Positions 6,096-13,757 of a stretch of DNA of 17,121 bases are shown in pieces. The notes under the pieces are model-generated. The model worked only from the letters and a program-made list of their open reading frames with translations, was not told the DNA's origin and did not search any database. The stretch is taken from contig CALWEE010000013.1 of assembly GCA_944376975.1 (NCBI GenBank), positions 1 through 17,121 of the forward strand. The letters are read 5' to 3'. The first letter of the stretch is position 1, and each line of letters opens with the position of its first letter. Made by a program: the position numbers and the translations under genes. The stretch comes from an uncultured Lachnospiraceae bacterium. GTDB taxonomy: Bacteria; Bacillota; Clostridia; Lachnospirales; Lachnospiraceae.

Positions 6096-7793
6096 TTATT
6101 TCAGTTCGTCAACAACTTTCTGGATCGCTGCCAGAGCGTCGTCCGGAAGTTTGTCGTAACCTTCTTTAGCGGTGGCGAATTGTTTGATCTCGTCCACCCG
6201 GTCCTGCATACGGGCCTTTAACTGAGCCACGTATTCCGGATCGTTCATATCCGGGATGAAGCCTTCCCAGTCAAGGATCTCGATGTCAGAGAACGGACCC
6301 CATTTGTGGAAGTCGGCTTTCTTCTCAACGATGGCTTCAAGGATACCAAGCGTATCTTTCGGCTGTACTTTCTTGCCCATGAAATCGCCGGTGTTGACGA
6401 TGTAGCAGTCAACGTTCTTTTCTTCCACGAGTTTTTTGAATTTCTCGTAGTCATGGGACAGCGGATATGTCCGGAACGGGTTGGCGTACGGAACAACGAC
6501 CAGTTTGTTGGGGTCTACGCCCGGAGCCAGACGCTCGGCGGAAGACCGTTTGGTGGCCAGTGTCGCGCCCATAACGGATGCGAGGGACGCGCCTTTTAAT
6601 TTGACAACCGGCGGAATGGTCGGGTCTTTCATGATCCAGAAGATCGCGTTGACCGGAGCCTCGATCTTGTCCACCCGGTTCGGAGCCCACAGTTTGGACT
6701 TGATGGCGCGGCCGTTGCCGTTGCGGATATCTTCTGTTACAAGCTGGATCTTTCCGTCTTCATCCAGAGTAGCGGAGCAGTTCTGAGCGGTGAGAAGGAA
6801 CTTGTTGTCCGCGCATCCTGTCGGATAATCCTGGGTTTTATCGAAATAAGTCGGCTCGATGGCGATGGAAGCGCAGGTATCGGTGTTGATGATGAACGCG
6901 TCGTCATGGAGCACTTTGATGTCGTATTTGCCGCCGTGTTTCGCGTGGGTCAGAGTAGACTTACCGGATCCGGACAGACCGTAAACGGAAGCAACGTATT
7001 TGCTGCCGTCGGCCAGTGTGTACTCTTTCTGTCCGCCGTGGCAGGAAGCGTAGCCGTTGCGGTTCGCGATCGCCCATACCATGGTCAGCGTGCCTTTTTT
7101 GTGCTCGCCGAAGTATCTCATACCGAGGATGCAGGCGCAGTTCTGGTCGGTGTTGAAGTAGCACAGCGTCTTTTTGGCCGGATCGCTCAGGCAGTCAAAG
7201 CTGACGCCCGGGTTTTCAACCGGTACCCACTGGGGATCGGAGAAGATGTAGATATCCGGCTCTTTGCCGTCGCCGATCGGTTTGGAATTTTTGTACATTT
7301 TTACATATTCATCAGACATGTACTGGAAGTTGAGCATCCAGTTATAAAGGATGTTTTCTTCACCTTCCGGGATCAGCAGATGAACTTTTACCATGAATTC
7401 CGGATCCAGGCCGGCGTAAGCGGTAGCGTGGTACAGTGTTTTCCACCGCGCGGAATAGATGGCATCCATAGCGACTTTATCCAGGGCTTCACAGTCAACG
7501 CCGGGTTCACCCGCGATACGGCGGGCGGTAGCGTAACGGCCTGTGATGGCGCCGTCGTTGAAGAGAAGTACTTTGGCGTCCGCGTCAAGGCCAAATTCCT
7601 CTCCTCTGTAAACGGGCATATCGGTAACGATCGTACCCGGTGAATTTTTAGCCAGGTTGTAAGCTTCCTTCAGAGTATTTACGGGAACAACATTGTTTCC
7701 GTAGAAGGCCGCTTCAATGATGGATCTTGTTTTCGCAAAACCCGGTTTGCCTTTACCAATCTCATTGATCGGGTAATAAGCTTTTGTAGACAT
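6096..7793 (-). CDS. pckA: Phosphoenolpyruvate carboxykinase (ATP)
   Basis: A 565-residue cytoplasmic enzyme, slightly longer than the roughly 540 residues typical of ATP-type PEPCK. It interconverts oxaloacetate plus ATP with PEP, CO2 and ADP; in fermenting anaerobes it often runs in the carboxylating direction toward succinate. Visible motifs: the kinase P-loop GLSGSGKST (residues 272-280, Lys278), the Mg-binding HDDAF (296-300) and VWAIANRNGYASCHGG just before the P-loop. The type is ATP- rather than GTP-dependent, judged from overall architecture. The ATG has AAGGAGG (7801-7807) at 7 bases. It has a strong promoter and its own terminator, so it is monocistronic. The 112-nt leader with a large hairpin is unusual here, since the other leaders predicted in this window are about 25-55 nt. 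Post-transcriptional control is possible but unproven. Confidence 0.96.
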   Translation of the reverse strand: MSTKAYYPINEIGKGKPGFAKTRSIIEAAFYGNNVVPVNTLKEAYNLAKNSPGTIVTDMPVYRGEEFGLDADAKVLLFNDGAITGRYATARRIAGEPGVDCEALDKVAMDAIYSARWKTLYHATAYAGLDPEFMVKVHLLIPEGEENILYNWMLNFQYMSDEYVKMYKNSKPIGDGKEPDIYIFSDPQWVPVENPGVSFDCLSDPAKKTLCYFNTDQNCACILGMRYFGEHKKGTLTMVWAIANRNGYASCHGGQKEYTLADGSKYVASVYGLSGSGKSTLTHAKHGGKYDIKVLHDDAFIINTDTCASIAIEPTYFDKTQDYPTGCADNKFLLTAQNCSATLDEDGKIQLVTEDIRNGNGRAIKSKLWAPNRVDKIEAPVNAIFWIMKDPTIPPVVKLKGASLASVMGATLATKRSSAERLAPGVDPNKLVVVPYANPFRTYPLSHDYEKFKKLVEEKNVDCYIVNTGDFMGKKVQPKDTLGILEAIVEKKADFHKWGPFSDIEILDWEGFIPDMNDPEYVAQLKARMQDRVDEIKQFATAKEGYDKLPDDALAAIQKVVDELK

Positions 7794-7817
7794 TCCTATT
7801 CCTCCTTTAAGGTGAGC

Positions 7818-7881
7818 GTTTGTATTGCCTCAGCACATGTTTTGACGGGATATGTCCGAACATCTGCTGAGGCAATCAAAT
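7818..7881 (-). promoter_or_regulatory. Large hairpin in the pckA leader
   Basis: A 12-bp perfect inverted repeat (ATTGCCTCAGCA at 7824-7835 and TGCTGAGGCAAT at 7865-7876) extends inward, after one mismatch, by ATGTT/AACAT (7837-7841 and 7859-7863), and outward by about four pairs with one bulge. It forms a stem-loop of about 60 nt within the pckA 5' untranslated region, ending about 10 nt before the ribosome site. No U-tract follows, so it is not a normal terminator. It could be an RNA stabiliser, a protein-binding site or a DNA operator. Confidence 0.7.
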
Positions 7882-7911
7882 TGTGTTAAAAAAAAAACAA
7901 AATACATCTTT

Positions 7912-7940
7912 ACTATATATGATAAGCGCCTATATGTCAA
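7912..7940 (-). promoter_or_regulatory. Strong promoter of pckA
   Basis: On the minus strand a perfect TTGACA (7940-7935) and TATAGT (7917-7912) are separated by 17 bases. The start near 7905 gives a leader of about 112 nt. An A10 run on the plus strand (7888-7897) becomes U10 close to the transcript start, at about +9 to +18. Confidence 0.85.
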
Positions 7941-7952
7941 GAGTTGGATTTA

Positions 7953-7976
7953 CCGCGGCCGTTTATTCGGCCGCGG
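7953..7976 (-). terminator. GC-rich hairpin overlapping the DUF885 gene stop, possible weak terminator
   Basis: CCGCGGCCG (7953-7961) and CGGCCGCGG (7968-7976) form a 9-bp perfect stem with a 6-base loop that contains the stop codon (7963-7965). No real U-tract follows on either strand, so termination may be partial and some read-through into pckA is possible. Confidence 0.45.
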
Positions 7977-9738
7977 CGGGTAACGCGTCTTCCAGATGGG
8001 CTTCAATGACCGGAAACGGGGCGGGCCCCATGTCCAGTATGAACCGGTGGAACGCCTTTTCGTCGAAAGCGTCATCCAGCGTTTCTTCCGCTGTCTGGCG
8101 CAGGTTTTGTATCTCCAGGGAGCCGATGCAGTAGTTCAGATAATTGGCGGGGGCGAACAGGATCGTCTCGTATATTTCGGTCAGCGTCTCGTCGTCCAGG
8201 ACAAAGTAGGCGGATAAAAATTCCCCGGTCTGCTCCTTGTCCCAGCCGATGTAATGGATCCCGATGTCCACGTAGGCGTAAATGCACATGCTCAGGGCGT
8301 AATTGGCCGCGGTGAACTGGGCCACGTCTTCAGGCATGCCGCTGTAGTCGTAGGACAGTTCTTCCACGTAGGACGCCCAGCCTTCGCTGTATCCGGTGGT
8401 GGACAGGGCGCACCGCAAAGGATTGACGTCCTGGCTGTAAAACCAGGTGGTCTGATAAAGATGTCCGGGATAGCCTTCGTGACAGACGGTGGGGAACAGT
8501 TCGTTTCCGTAATTTTCATTCAGGTTCAGGTAAATGACATTATTTTCATAGTCGTCGATCTGGGGGATGAGATACAGCGCCGGGCTCAGGCTGTCGGTCA
8601 GCGACTCGTGGACGTTTTTGGTCGTGTAGTTTGCGTCCGCGGCCTCGGGAAAACGGTCTGAGATGGCGGTTTTCATATATTCAAGTATTTCGTTGGCGTC
8701 ATCCAGACGGTAGGAAGCGTTTTCCACATCTTCGTAGATGCCCGGGTTCTGCTGGTAGATGAGCAGCATGGTCATAAAAGCGGACTGCATCCGTTCGTCC
8801 AGCATATCCAGAAGTTCTTCCGGCGTTTTGTCGGTGCCGACGGAAGAATGGAGCAGATATTGATAATAATCTTTGCCCCGGTCATAATAGCAGAGGCCTA
8901 GGTCGTTGGTGCCGGTGCCTTTCAGGCCGGCCAATGTATCGATCAGCGTCTGGTAGGCGGGAATGACCGTGTCCAGGATGACGGACCGGTTCCGGTCCAT
9001 ATACGACTGGCGTTCATCGTCGGTCAGCCCCTCGAAGGCCTGGATCTTTTCGTTGAACACGTCAATGAGCATATTTTCTTCCGATGATCTGATAAAATCT
9101 TCACATTCTTCAATGGCGGCGTCCGCGGCCGCGTCGCTCATGAAAAGCCCCTTTTCCGAACGGATCTTTTCATAGTCCGCCAGGTTCTGGAAAAAATCAT
9201 CAAAATCTTCCAGAAGGGCCAGATAGGTGTCGATGTCCTCACGGGTGTTGAATTCATATTCGCACAGGATGATGGGATACTGGCTCTGGATGCCGATGGA
9301 AGGTTCCAGGACTTCCGGATAGTATTCCAGCCCTTCAGTCTCCAGAGCGGTTTCCAGGTAGTATTCCAGCACTTCATAGGTGATCTGCTGATCTTCATTC
9401 AGATCGTCATCTTTATAAGTCCGGAGCTGTTCCAGGAGCCGACGGGTTTCTTTCGTGTCTTTGGCGTATTCTGTTTCATCCAGGGTCATGCGCCCGAAGG
9501 TGGCCGTATCCTGGGTGATGCCGTAGTCTTCCGGATGACGGAGCGTATAATGGAGCGTCAGCGTGTCGGCGGATACGCTGTCGACAAAAATATTTTCGGT
9601 AAATGTATCAAAATCGGCCTGCTGGTTTTCGTAAGCGGTCTCCGAGACGGCCAGGCCGTTTCCGGCGCCCTGGCAGCCGGATAAAAGAAGACAGGCTGAA
9701 AGCAGCAGCGGATAAACGCGTTTTTTCCACTTAAACAT
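7963..9738 (-). CDS. DUF885-family lipoprotein, putative metallopeptidase
   Basis: A 591-residue predicted surface lipoprotein. The N-terminus has basic residues, a hydrophobic stretch and the lipobox LLSGC (Cys22), so it should be lipid-anchored on the outer face of the membrane. The body fits the DUF885 family: an acidic helical N-terminal region, then the core HEGYPGH (His420, Glu421, His426), followed by GYSEGWASYVEEL with Glu452 about 30 residues later. That spacing suggests a zinc metallopeptidase site, and the family is often described as carboxypeptidase-like, but I know of no proven substrate. Length is normal for the family. The start follows AGGAGGG at about ten bases. The transcript appears to begin near 9780 at an extended -10 promoter and may partly read into pckA. 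Function beyond family is inference. Confidence 0.85.
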   Translation of the reverse strand: MFKWKKRVYPLLLSACLLLSGCQGAGNGLAVSETAYENQQADFDTFTENIFVDSVSADTLTLHYTLRHPEDYGITQDTATFGRMTLDETEYAKDTKETRRLLEQLRTYKDDDLNEDQQITYEVLEYYLETALETEGLEYYPEVLEPSIGIQSQYPIILCEYEFNTREDIDTYLALLEDFDDFFQNLADYEKIRSEKGLFMSDAAADAAIEECEDFIRSSEENMLIDVFNEKIQAFEGLTDDERQSYMDRNRSVILDTVIPAYQTLIDTLAGLKGTGTNDLGLCYYDRGKDYYQYLLHSSVGTDKTPEELLDMLDERMQSAFMTMLLIYQQNPGIYEDVENASYRLDDANEILEYMKTAISDRFPEAADANYTTKNVHESLTDSLSPALYLIPQIDDYENNVIYLNLNENYGNELFPTVCHEGYPGHLYQTTWFYSQDVNPLRCALSTTGYSEGWASYVEELSYDYSGMPEDVAQFTAANYALSMCIYAYVDIGIHYIGWDKEQTGEFLSAYFVLDDETLTEIYETILFAPANYLNYCIGSLEIQNLRQTAEETLDDAFDEKAFHRFILDMGPAPFPVIEAHLEDALPAAAE

Positions 9739-9786
9739 AGATGATCTTCCCTCCTGAACGGGTCGTTTTCGACGGGTTTCCTGTTT

Positions 9787-9795
9787 AGTATACCA
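9787..9795 (-). promoter_or_regulatory. Extended -10 promoter of the DUF885 lipoprotein gene
   Basis: On the minus strand TGG-TATACT (9795-9787) forms an extended -10 element; there is no good -35 at the usual distance. The predicted start at 9780 gives a 42-nt leader containing a small GTCG-AAAA-CGAC hairpin (9762-9773). Confidence 0.45.
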
Positions 9796-9813
9796 AAAAA
9801 AAGGCGGGTTATG

Positions 9814-9849
9814 TTGTTTTTGACGGGATAATATGTTAAAATTTATATA
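9814..9849 (+). promoter_or_regulatory. Promoter region of the zinc-ribbon/DUF4234 gene
   Basis: Two overlapping readings are possible: TTGTTT (9814-9819), N17, TAAAAT (9837-9842); or TTGACG (9820-9825), N18, TATATA (9844-9849). Predicted leaders are 34 and 27 nt, both in line with other genes of the window. I cannot choose between them. Confidence 0.55.
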
Positions 9850-9882
9850 TCGACCAATTAAAAACAGGGGGAGGTTGTGTTC

Positions 9883-10419
9883 ATGAATTTTTGCCCAAAC
9901 TGTGGAAGCCCATGCGATGATTCCATGAAATTTTGTCCGAAGTGCGGGAATCCATTAAAAGAAGACAATGATGCTTACGGAGCCGGGTATGACCAATGGG
10001 GATCTTATGATCAAAACGGTTATGGCGCACAGGGGAATGGATATGCTCCTAATGACTCGTACGCGCAGGGGCACTGGGGCGGATATCGGATCATTCCGAG
10101 AAGTATCCCGATGTGCATTGTCTTTTCCATCATCAGCTGCGGTATTTACGCGCTTTATTGGATGGCGAAGCTGAATGATGAGATCAATCAGATCTGTAAA
10201 GACCCTTACGCAGCCTCCGGCGGGATGGTTGTCTTGTATTCGATCCTCACATGCGGGATTTATGGCATCTACTGGAGTTATAAGATGGGTGAAAAATGCG
10301 ACTGGATCAAGAACAGAGCAGGCGGGAACAGCAATGTCATCTATCTTGTGGTATCTTTGTTCGGGTTGATCATCATCAATTATTGCATGATGCAGGATAC
10401 GATCAACGGAGTTGTATAA
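9883..10419 (+). CDS. Zinc-ribbon and DUF4234 domain membrane protein
   Basis: A 178-residue predicted membrane protein. Residues 1-25 form a zinc ribbon with CPNC (Cys4, Cys7) and CPKC (Cys18, Cys21). Residues 28-68 are a Gly/Tyr/Gln/Asn-rich low-complexity linker. The rest has three likely membrane segments, the first two built from an internal repeat: FSIISCGIYALYW (81-93) and YSILTCGIYGIYW (119-131), characteristic of DUF4234; the third is about 151-168. The ATG at 9883 has GGGGGAGG at 8 bases; a GTG two codons upstream sits too close to it. The DUF2752 gene follows after 31 bases and probably shares the transcript. Cytoplasmic zinc-ribbon plus small membrane domain proteins are common in Clostridia, with unknown function. 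No role is claimed. Confidence 0.82.
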   Translation: MNFCPNCGSPCDDSMKFCPKCGNPLKEDNDAYGAGYDQWGSYDQNGYGAQGNGYAPNDSYAQGHWGGYRIIPRSIPMCIVFSIISCGIYALYWMAKLNDEINQICKDPYAASGGMVVLYSILTCGIYGIYWSYKMGEKCDWIKNRAGGNSNVIYLVVSLFGLIIINYCMMQDTINGVV

Positions 10420-10450
10420 AAAGACAGAAAATATAAAGGATGGGAGCCGG

Positions 10451-10801
10451 ATGAAAAAAGAACTAAAAGGCGCGGCAGCCGTATTGCTTTTGGGCATGGT
10501 TTATTTTATCTGGCTTTTTCTGACGGGGATGGGGATACCTTGCCTGTTTAAAAAGATCACAGGGTGGTCATGTCCAGGATGCGGCATAACCACTCTGTTT
10601 TTATGTCTTGCCCGATGGGATCTTTCCGGCGCGTACGCGGCCAATCCTTTTTTGTTTGTGACCGGACCTCTTTTGCTGGCGCAATATGTATATTATACAT
10701 ATTTGCGGCTAAAAGGTAAGAAGCTTCCCCGATGGGATCAGGTCTGCCTGACTGTCTATCTGACATTCCTTATTGTTTTCGGCGTCTGTCGTAATTTATA
10801 A
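10451..10801 (+). CDS. DUF2752 family small membrane protein
   Basis: A 116-residue membrane protein with three hydrophobic segments (about residues 7-26, 64-84 and 97-113). The DUF2752 signature is clear: GIPCLFKKITGWSCPGCGIT (28-47), followed by a short helix and an AxxANPF segment (62-67). The family usually has Arg after the CxxCG-x-T part; here the residue is Thr48 followed by Leu. The four cysteines around residues 31-44 may form a metal or disulfide site. The start at 10451 is preferred over an upstream GTG in frame at 10412, which overlaps the end of the DUF4234 gene, because GGGAG lies just before it. It is probably cotranscribed with the DUF4234 gene. Function of the family is unknown to me. 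Confidence 0.78.
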   Translation: MKKELKGAAAVLLLGMVYFIWLFLTGMGIPCLFKKITGWSCPGCGITTLFLCLARWDLSGAYAANPFLFVTGPLLLAQYVYYTYLRLKGKKLPRWDQVCLTVYLTFLIVFGVCRNL

Positions 10802-10822
10802 AAAAACGCTCATCCGCGGCTA

Positions 10823-10851
10823 TTGTCTTTAAACTGAGGATATATTATAAT
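10823..10851 (+). promoter_or_regulatory. Promoter of metG
   Basis: TTGTCT at 10823-10828 and a perfect TATAAT at 10846-10851 with a 17-base spacer. The start near 10858 gives a 32-nt leader, too short for a T-box or SAM riboswitch. Confidence 0.78.
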
Positions 10852-10889
10852 AAAGTCAATTATGCTGAAAGGCAAGGGAGGAAAGCAGC

Positions 10890-12851
10890 ATGGCAAAGAA
10901 ACCTTATTATATAACGACAGCGATCGCCTATACATCGGGCAAGCCCCATATAGGCAATACGTATGAGGCGGTCCTGGCAGACAGTATCGCCCGCTTTAAA
11001 AGAGCCCAGGGATACGATGTCCGTTTTCAGACAGGAACGGACGAACACGGACAGAAGATCGAGCTGAAGGCGGAAGAAGCCGGCGTGACGCCCAAAGAAT
11101 TTGTGGACAATGTGGCCGGACAGATCAAAGAGATATGGGATCTGATGAACACGTCCTACGACCGGTTCATCCGGACGACCGATAAGGACCATGAAGAACA
11201 GGTCCAGAAGATCTTCCAGAAGCTTTACGATCAGGGCGATATCTATAAAGGCTATTATGAAGGCAAGTACTGTACGCCCTGCGAATCGTTCTTTACGGAA
11301 AGCCAGCTGGTAGACGGCAAATGCCCGGATTGCGGCCGGGAAGTGGTGGACGCGAAGGAAGAAGCGTATTTCTTTAAGATGAGCAAATACGCCGACCGGC
11401 TGATCGACTATATCAATACCCATCCGGATTTCATCCAGCCGGAGTCCAGAAAGAACGAGATCATGAACAACTTCCTGCTCCCGGGTCTCCAGGATCTGTG
11501 CGTGTCCCGTACGTCCTTCACATGGGGCATCCAGGTGCCCTTCGATCCGAAGCACGTGATCTACGTGTGGATCGACGCCCTCAGCAATTACCTGACCGGC
11601 CTGGGCTACGACCTGGACGGCAACAGCGATCCCATGGTGGAGAAGTACTGGCCGGCCGATCTGCACCTGATCGGCAAAGATATCATCCGTTTCCACACGA
11701 TCTACTGGCCCATCATGCTGATGGCGCTGGATATGCCGCTGCCGAAGCAGGTTTTCGGACATCCGTGGCTGCTGGTGGGCGAAGGCAAGATGAGCAAGTC
11801 CAAAGGCAACGTGATCTACGCGGACGATCTGGTCCATTATTTCGGCGTGGACGCGGTGCGGTATTTCGTGCTCCACGAGATGCCTTTCGAGAATGACGGT
11901 TCCATCACATGGGAACTTATGGTCGAAAGGATGAATTCCGATCTGGCCAATATACTGGGCAACCTGGTGAACCGGACCATTTCCATGACCAACAAGTATT
12001 TTGACGGCGTGATCCGCGATCCGGGCGTTTATGAAGCGGTGGACGACGATCTGAAGGCGGTGGCTTTGGATACGCCGAAGCGGGCGGCCGCGAAGATGGA
12101 CAAGCTGCGGGTGGCCGACGCCATAACCGAAGTGTTCACCCTGTTCCGCCGCTGCAACAAATACATTGACGAGACCGAGCCGTGGATCCTGGCGAAAGAT
12201 GAGGCGAAGAAAGACCGCCTTGCCACTGTCCTTTACAATCTGCTGGAAGGCATCCGCATCGGCACCATCTGCCTGGCGCCATTCCTTCCGGAAACGGCGG
12301 AAAAGATACTGGATCAGATCGGAACGAAGGAAAGGGATTTCCTCAAACTGGATACCTTCGGCCGGCTGGAGCAGGGCGGCAAAGTGACGGACAAACCCGA
12401 GATCTTATTTGCCCGTATAGATATGAAGAAGTTCATGGAACAGCTTGAAGCGGATAAAGCCCAGAAAGAAGCGGAAGAAGCCAAAGCGCGGGCCATGGAA
12501 GCCGGGATCGACATCGAGCCGAAACCGGAGATCACATTTGAAGATTTTGAAAAGCTCCAGTTCCAGGTGGGTGAGATCATCGCCTGTGAACCGGTGAAGA
12601 AGTCCAAAAAACTTCTCTGCTCTCAGGTAAAGATCGGAAGCCAGGTAAAACAGATCGTGTCCGGCATCCGGCCCCACTACACAGCGGAAGAGATGGTGGG
12701 CAAGAAGGTCATGGTGGTGGTCAACCTGGAACCGGCAAAACTCGCGGGCGTCCTCTCGGAAGGCATGCTTCTGTGCGCGGAAGACGCGGACGGCAACCTG
12801 TCTTTGATGGTCCCGGAAAAAGAGATGCCGTCAGGCGCCGAGATCTGCTGA
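10890..12851 (+). CDS. metG: Methionyl-tRNA synthetase
   Basis: A 653-residue class I aminoacyl-tRNA synthetase that charges tRNA-Met with methionine. In order: the HIGH-type motif HIGN (residues 20-23); a four-cysteine zinc knuckle (Cys128, Cys131, Cys145, Cys148); the KMSKS motif exactly (300-304); a helical anticodon-binding domain; an Ala/Glu/Lys-rich helical linker (about 515-545); and a C-terminal EMAP/Trbp111-type tRNA-binding domain (about 550-653, with FQVGEIIACEPVKKSKKLL and MLLCAED) used for dimerisation and tRNA grip. Length and layout match the usual Firmicutes enzyme. The ATG has GGGAGG in front. It has its own promoter and is followed by a hairpin terminator, so it is largely monocistronic, though read-through into tatD is possible. 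Confidence 0.98.
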   Translation: MAKKPYYITTAIAYTSGKPHIGNTYEAVLADSIARFKRAQGYDVRFQTGTDEHGQKIELKAEEAGVTPKEFVDNVAGQIKEIWDLMNTSYDRFIRTTDKDHEEQVQKIFQKLYDQGDIYKGYYEGKYCTPCESFFTESQLVDGKCPDCGREVVDAKEEAYFFKMSKYADRLIDYINTHPDFIQPESRKNEIMNNFLLPGLQDLCVSRTSFTWGIQVPFDPKHVIYVWIDALSNYLTGLGYDLDGNSDPMVEKYWPADLHLIGKDIIRFHTIYWPIMLMALDMPLPKQVFGHPWLLVGEGKMSKSKGNVIYADDLVHYFGVDAVRYFVLHEMPFENDGSITWELMVERMNSDLANILGNLVNRTISMTNKYFDGVIRDPGVYEAVDDDLKAVALDTPKRAAAKMDKLRVADAITEVFTLFRRCNKYIDETEPWILAKDEAKKDRLATVLYNLLEGIRIGTICLAPFLPETAEKILDQIGTKERDFLKLDTFGRLEQGGKVTDKPEILFARIDMKKFMEQLEADKAQKEAEEAKARAMEAGIDIEPKPEITFEDFEKLQFQVGEIIACEPVKKSKKLLCSQVKIGSQVKQIVSGIRPHYTAEEMVGKKVMVVVNLEPAKLAGVLSEGMLLCAEDADGNLSLMVPEKEMPSGAEIC

Positions 12852-12869
12852 TCGATAAATGGACAACAG

Positions 12870-12898
12870 GGGCCATCGCCAGGCGCGATGGCCCTTTT
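12870..12898 (+). terminator. Intrinsic terminator after metG
   Basis: A 10-bp perfect stem, GGGCCATCGC (12870-12879) and GCGATGGCCC (12885-12894), with a 5-base loop and a TTTT tail. The short tail suggests incomplete termination, which would let some metG transcripts continue into tatD. Confidence 0.8.
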
Positions 12899-12925
12899 AT
12901 GAATGATATAAAGGAGTCTTGACAG

Positions 12926-13726
12926 ATGATTTTTGATACCCATGCCCATTATGACGATAAAGCCTTTGACGGGGACCGGGAAGAACTTTTAGCTTCCATG
13001 AAAGCCAACGGGATCGGCCGCATCGTCAATATTTCCTCCGATATAGGGAGTGTGAAAGCGTCGATCCGACTGGCCCGGTCTTACGATATGATCTACGCGG
13101 CGGCCGGTATCCATCCCAGCGACGTGAAGGGCCTGACCAAAGAAAGCTTCGCCTGGTTGGCGGAACTGGTCAACGACGACGTTTATAAACAGGCGAGCGG
13201 CGGAAAGATCGTGGCGGTGGGCGAGATCGGCCTGGATTACTACTGGGATAAGGACGAAAAGGTACGGGCGGACCAGAAGACCTGGTTTGAATGGCAGATG
13301 GAGCTGGCCCGGGCAGTGGGCCTTCCCGTGGTCATCCATTCCCGGGACGCGGCCAAAGATACGCTGGATATGGTGAAAGCCCTTCGGGGCGGCGAGATCG
13401 GCGGCGTGGTCCATTGTTTCTCGTATCCGAAAGAGATAGCCAGGGAATATCTGGATATGGGATTTTTCCTGGGGATCGGCGGCGTGCTCACGTTCATGAA
13501 CGCCCGGGTGTTGAAAGAGGTGGCGGCATACGCTCCCCTGGACCGGATCGTGCTGGAGACGGACTGTCCTTATCTGGCGCCCAAACCCTACAGAGGCAAG
13601 CGCAATTCTTCCCTGTACCTGCCGTATGTGGTGAAGGCGCTGGCTGAGATCAAGGGCCTGCCGGAAGAAACGATCATTGAGAAAACATGGGAAAACGGTT
13701 TGAAACTTTATCGCATGGACGGCTGA
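12926..13726 (+). CDS. tatD: TatD-family metal-dependent hydrolase / DNase
   Basis: A 266-residue TIM-barrel enzyme, normal length. TatD proteins are Mg-dependent 3'-5' exonucleases or related phosphoesterases in DNA repair and turnover. The ligands are all visible: DTHAHYD (His6, His8), GEIGLDYYW (Glu100), VIHSRD (His138), VHCFSY (His163) and LETDCPYLAP (Asp213). AAGGAG (12911-12916) lies 9 bases before the ATG. It sits between metG and rsmA, the conserved order in many Firmicutes, and is 31 bases from rsmA, so tatD-rsmA-rarA likely form one transcript. I see no clear promoter between the metG terminator and this start; expression may depend on read-through from metG or on a promoter I could not recognise. 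Confidence 0.95.
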   Translation: MIFDTHAHYDDKAFDGDREELLASMKANGIGRIVNISSDIGSVKASIRLARSYDMIYAAAGIHPSDVKGLTKESFAWLAELVNDDVYKQASGGKIVAVGEIGLDYYWDKDEKVRADQKTWFEWQMELARAVGLPVVIHSRDAAKDTLDMVKALRGGEIGGVVHCFSYPKEIAREYLDMGFFLGIGGVLTFMNARVLKEVAAYAPLDRIVLETDCPYLAPKPYRGKRNSSLYLPYVVKALAEIKGLPEETIIEKTWENGLKLYRMDG

Positions 13727-13757
13727 GCCGCCCGGCGCGAAGCGCGCAGGAGGATTT

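Noticed and set aside
7881..7903. Rex-like operator upstream of pckA (TTGTG followed by an A-run and ACAAAA)
   Set aside because: The two halves are not a proper inverted repeat; the pattern is mostly explained by the A10 run.
10852..10889. T-box or S-box leader control for metG
   Set aside because: The leader is only about 32 nt from a near-perfect promoter and holds no specifier loop, T-box sequence or terminator.
10860..11876. Minus-strand ORF of 338 codons opposite metG
   Set aside because: His- and Ala-rich antisense shadow of a certain housekeeping gene.
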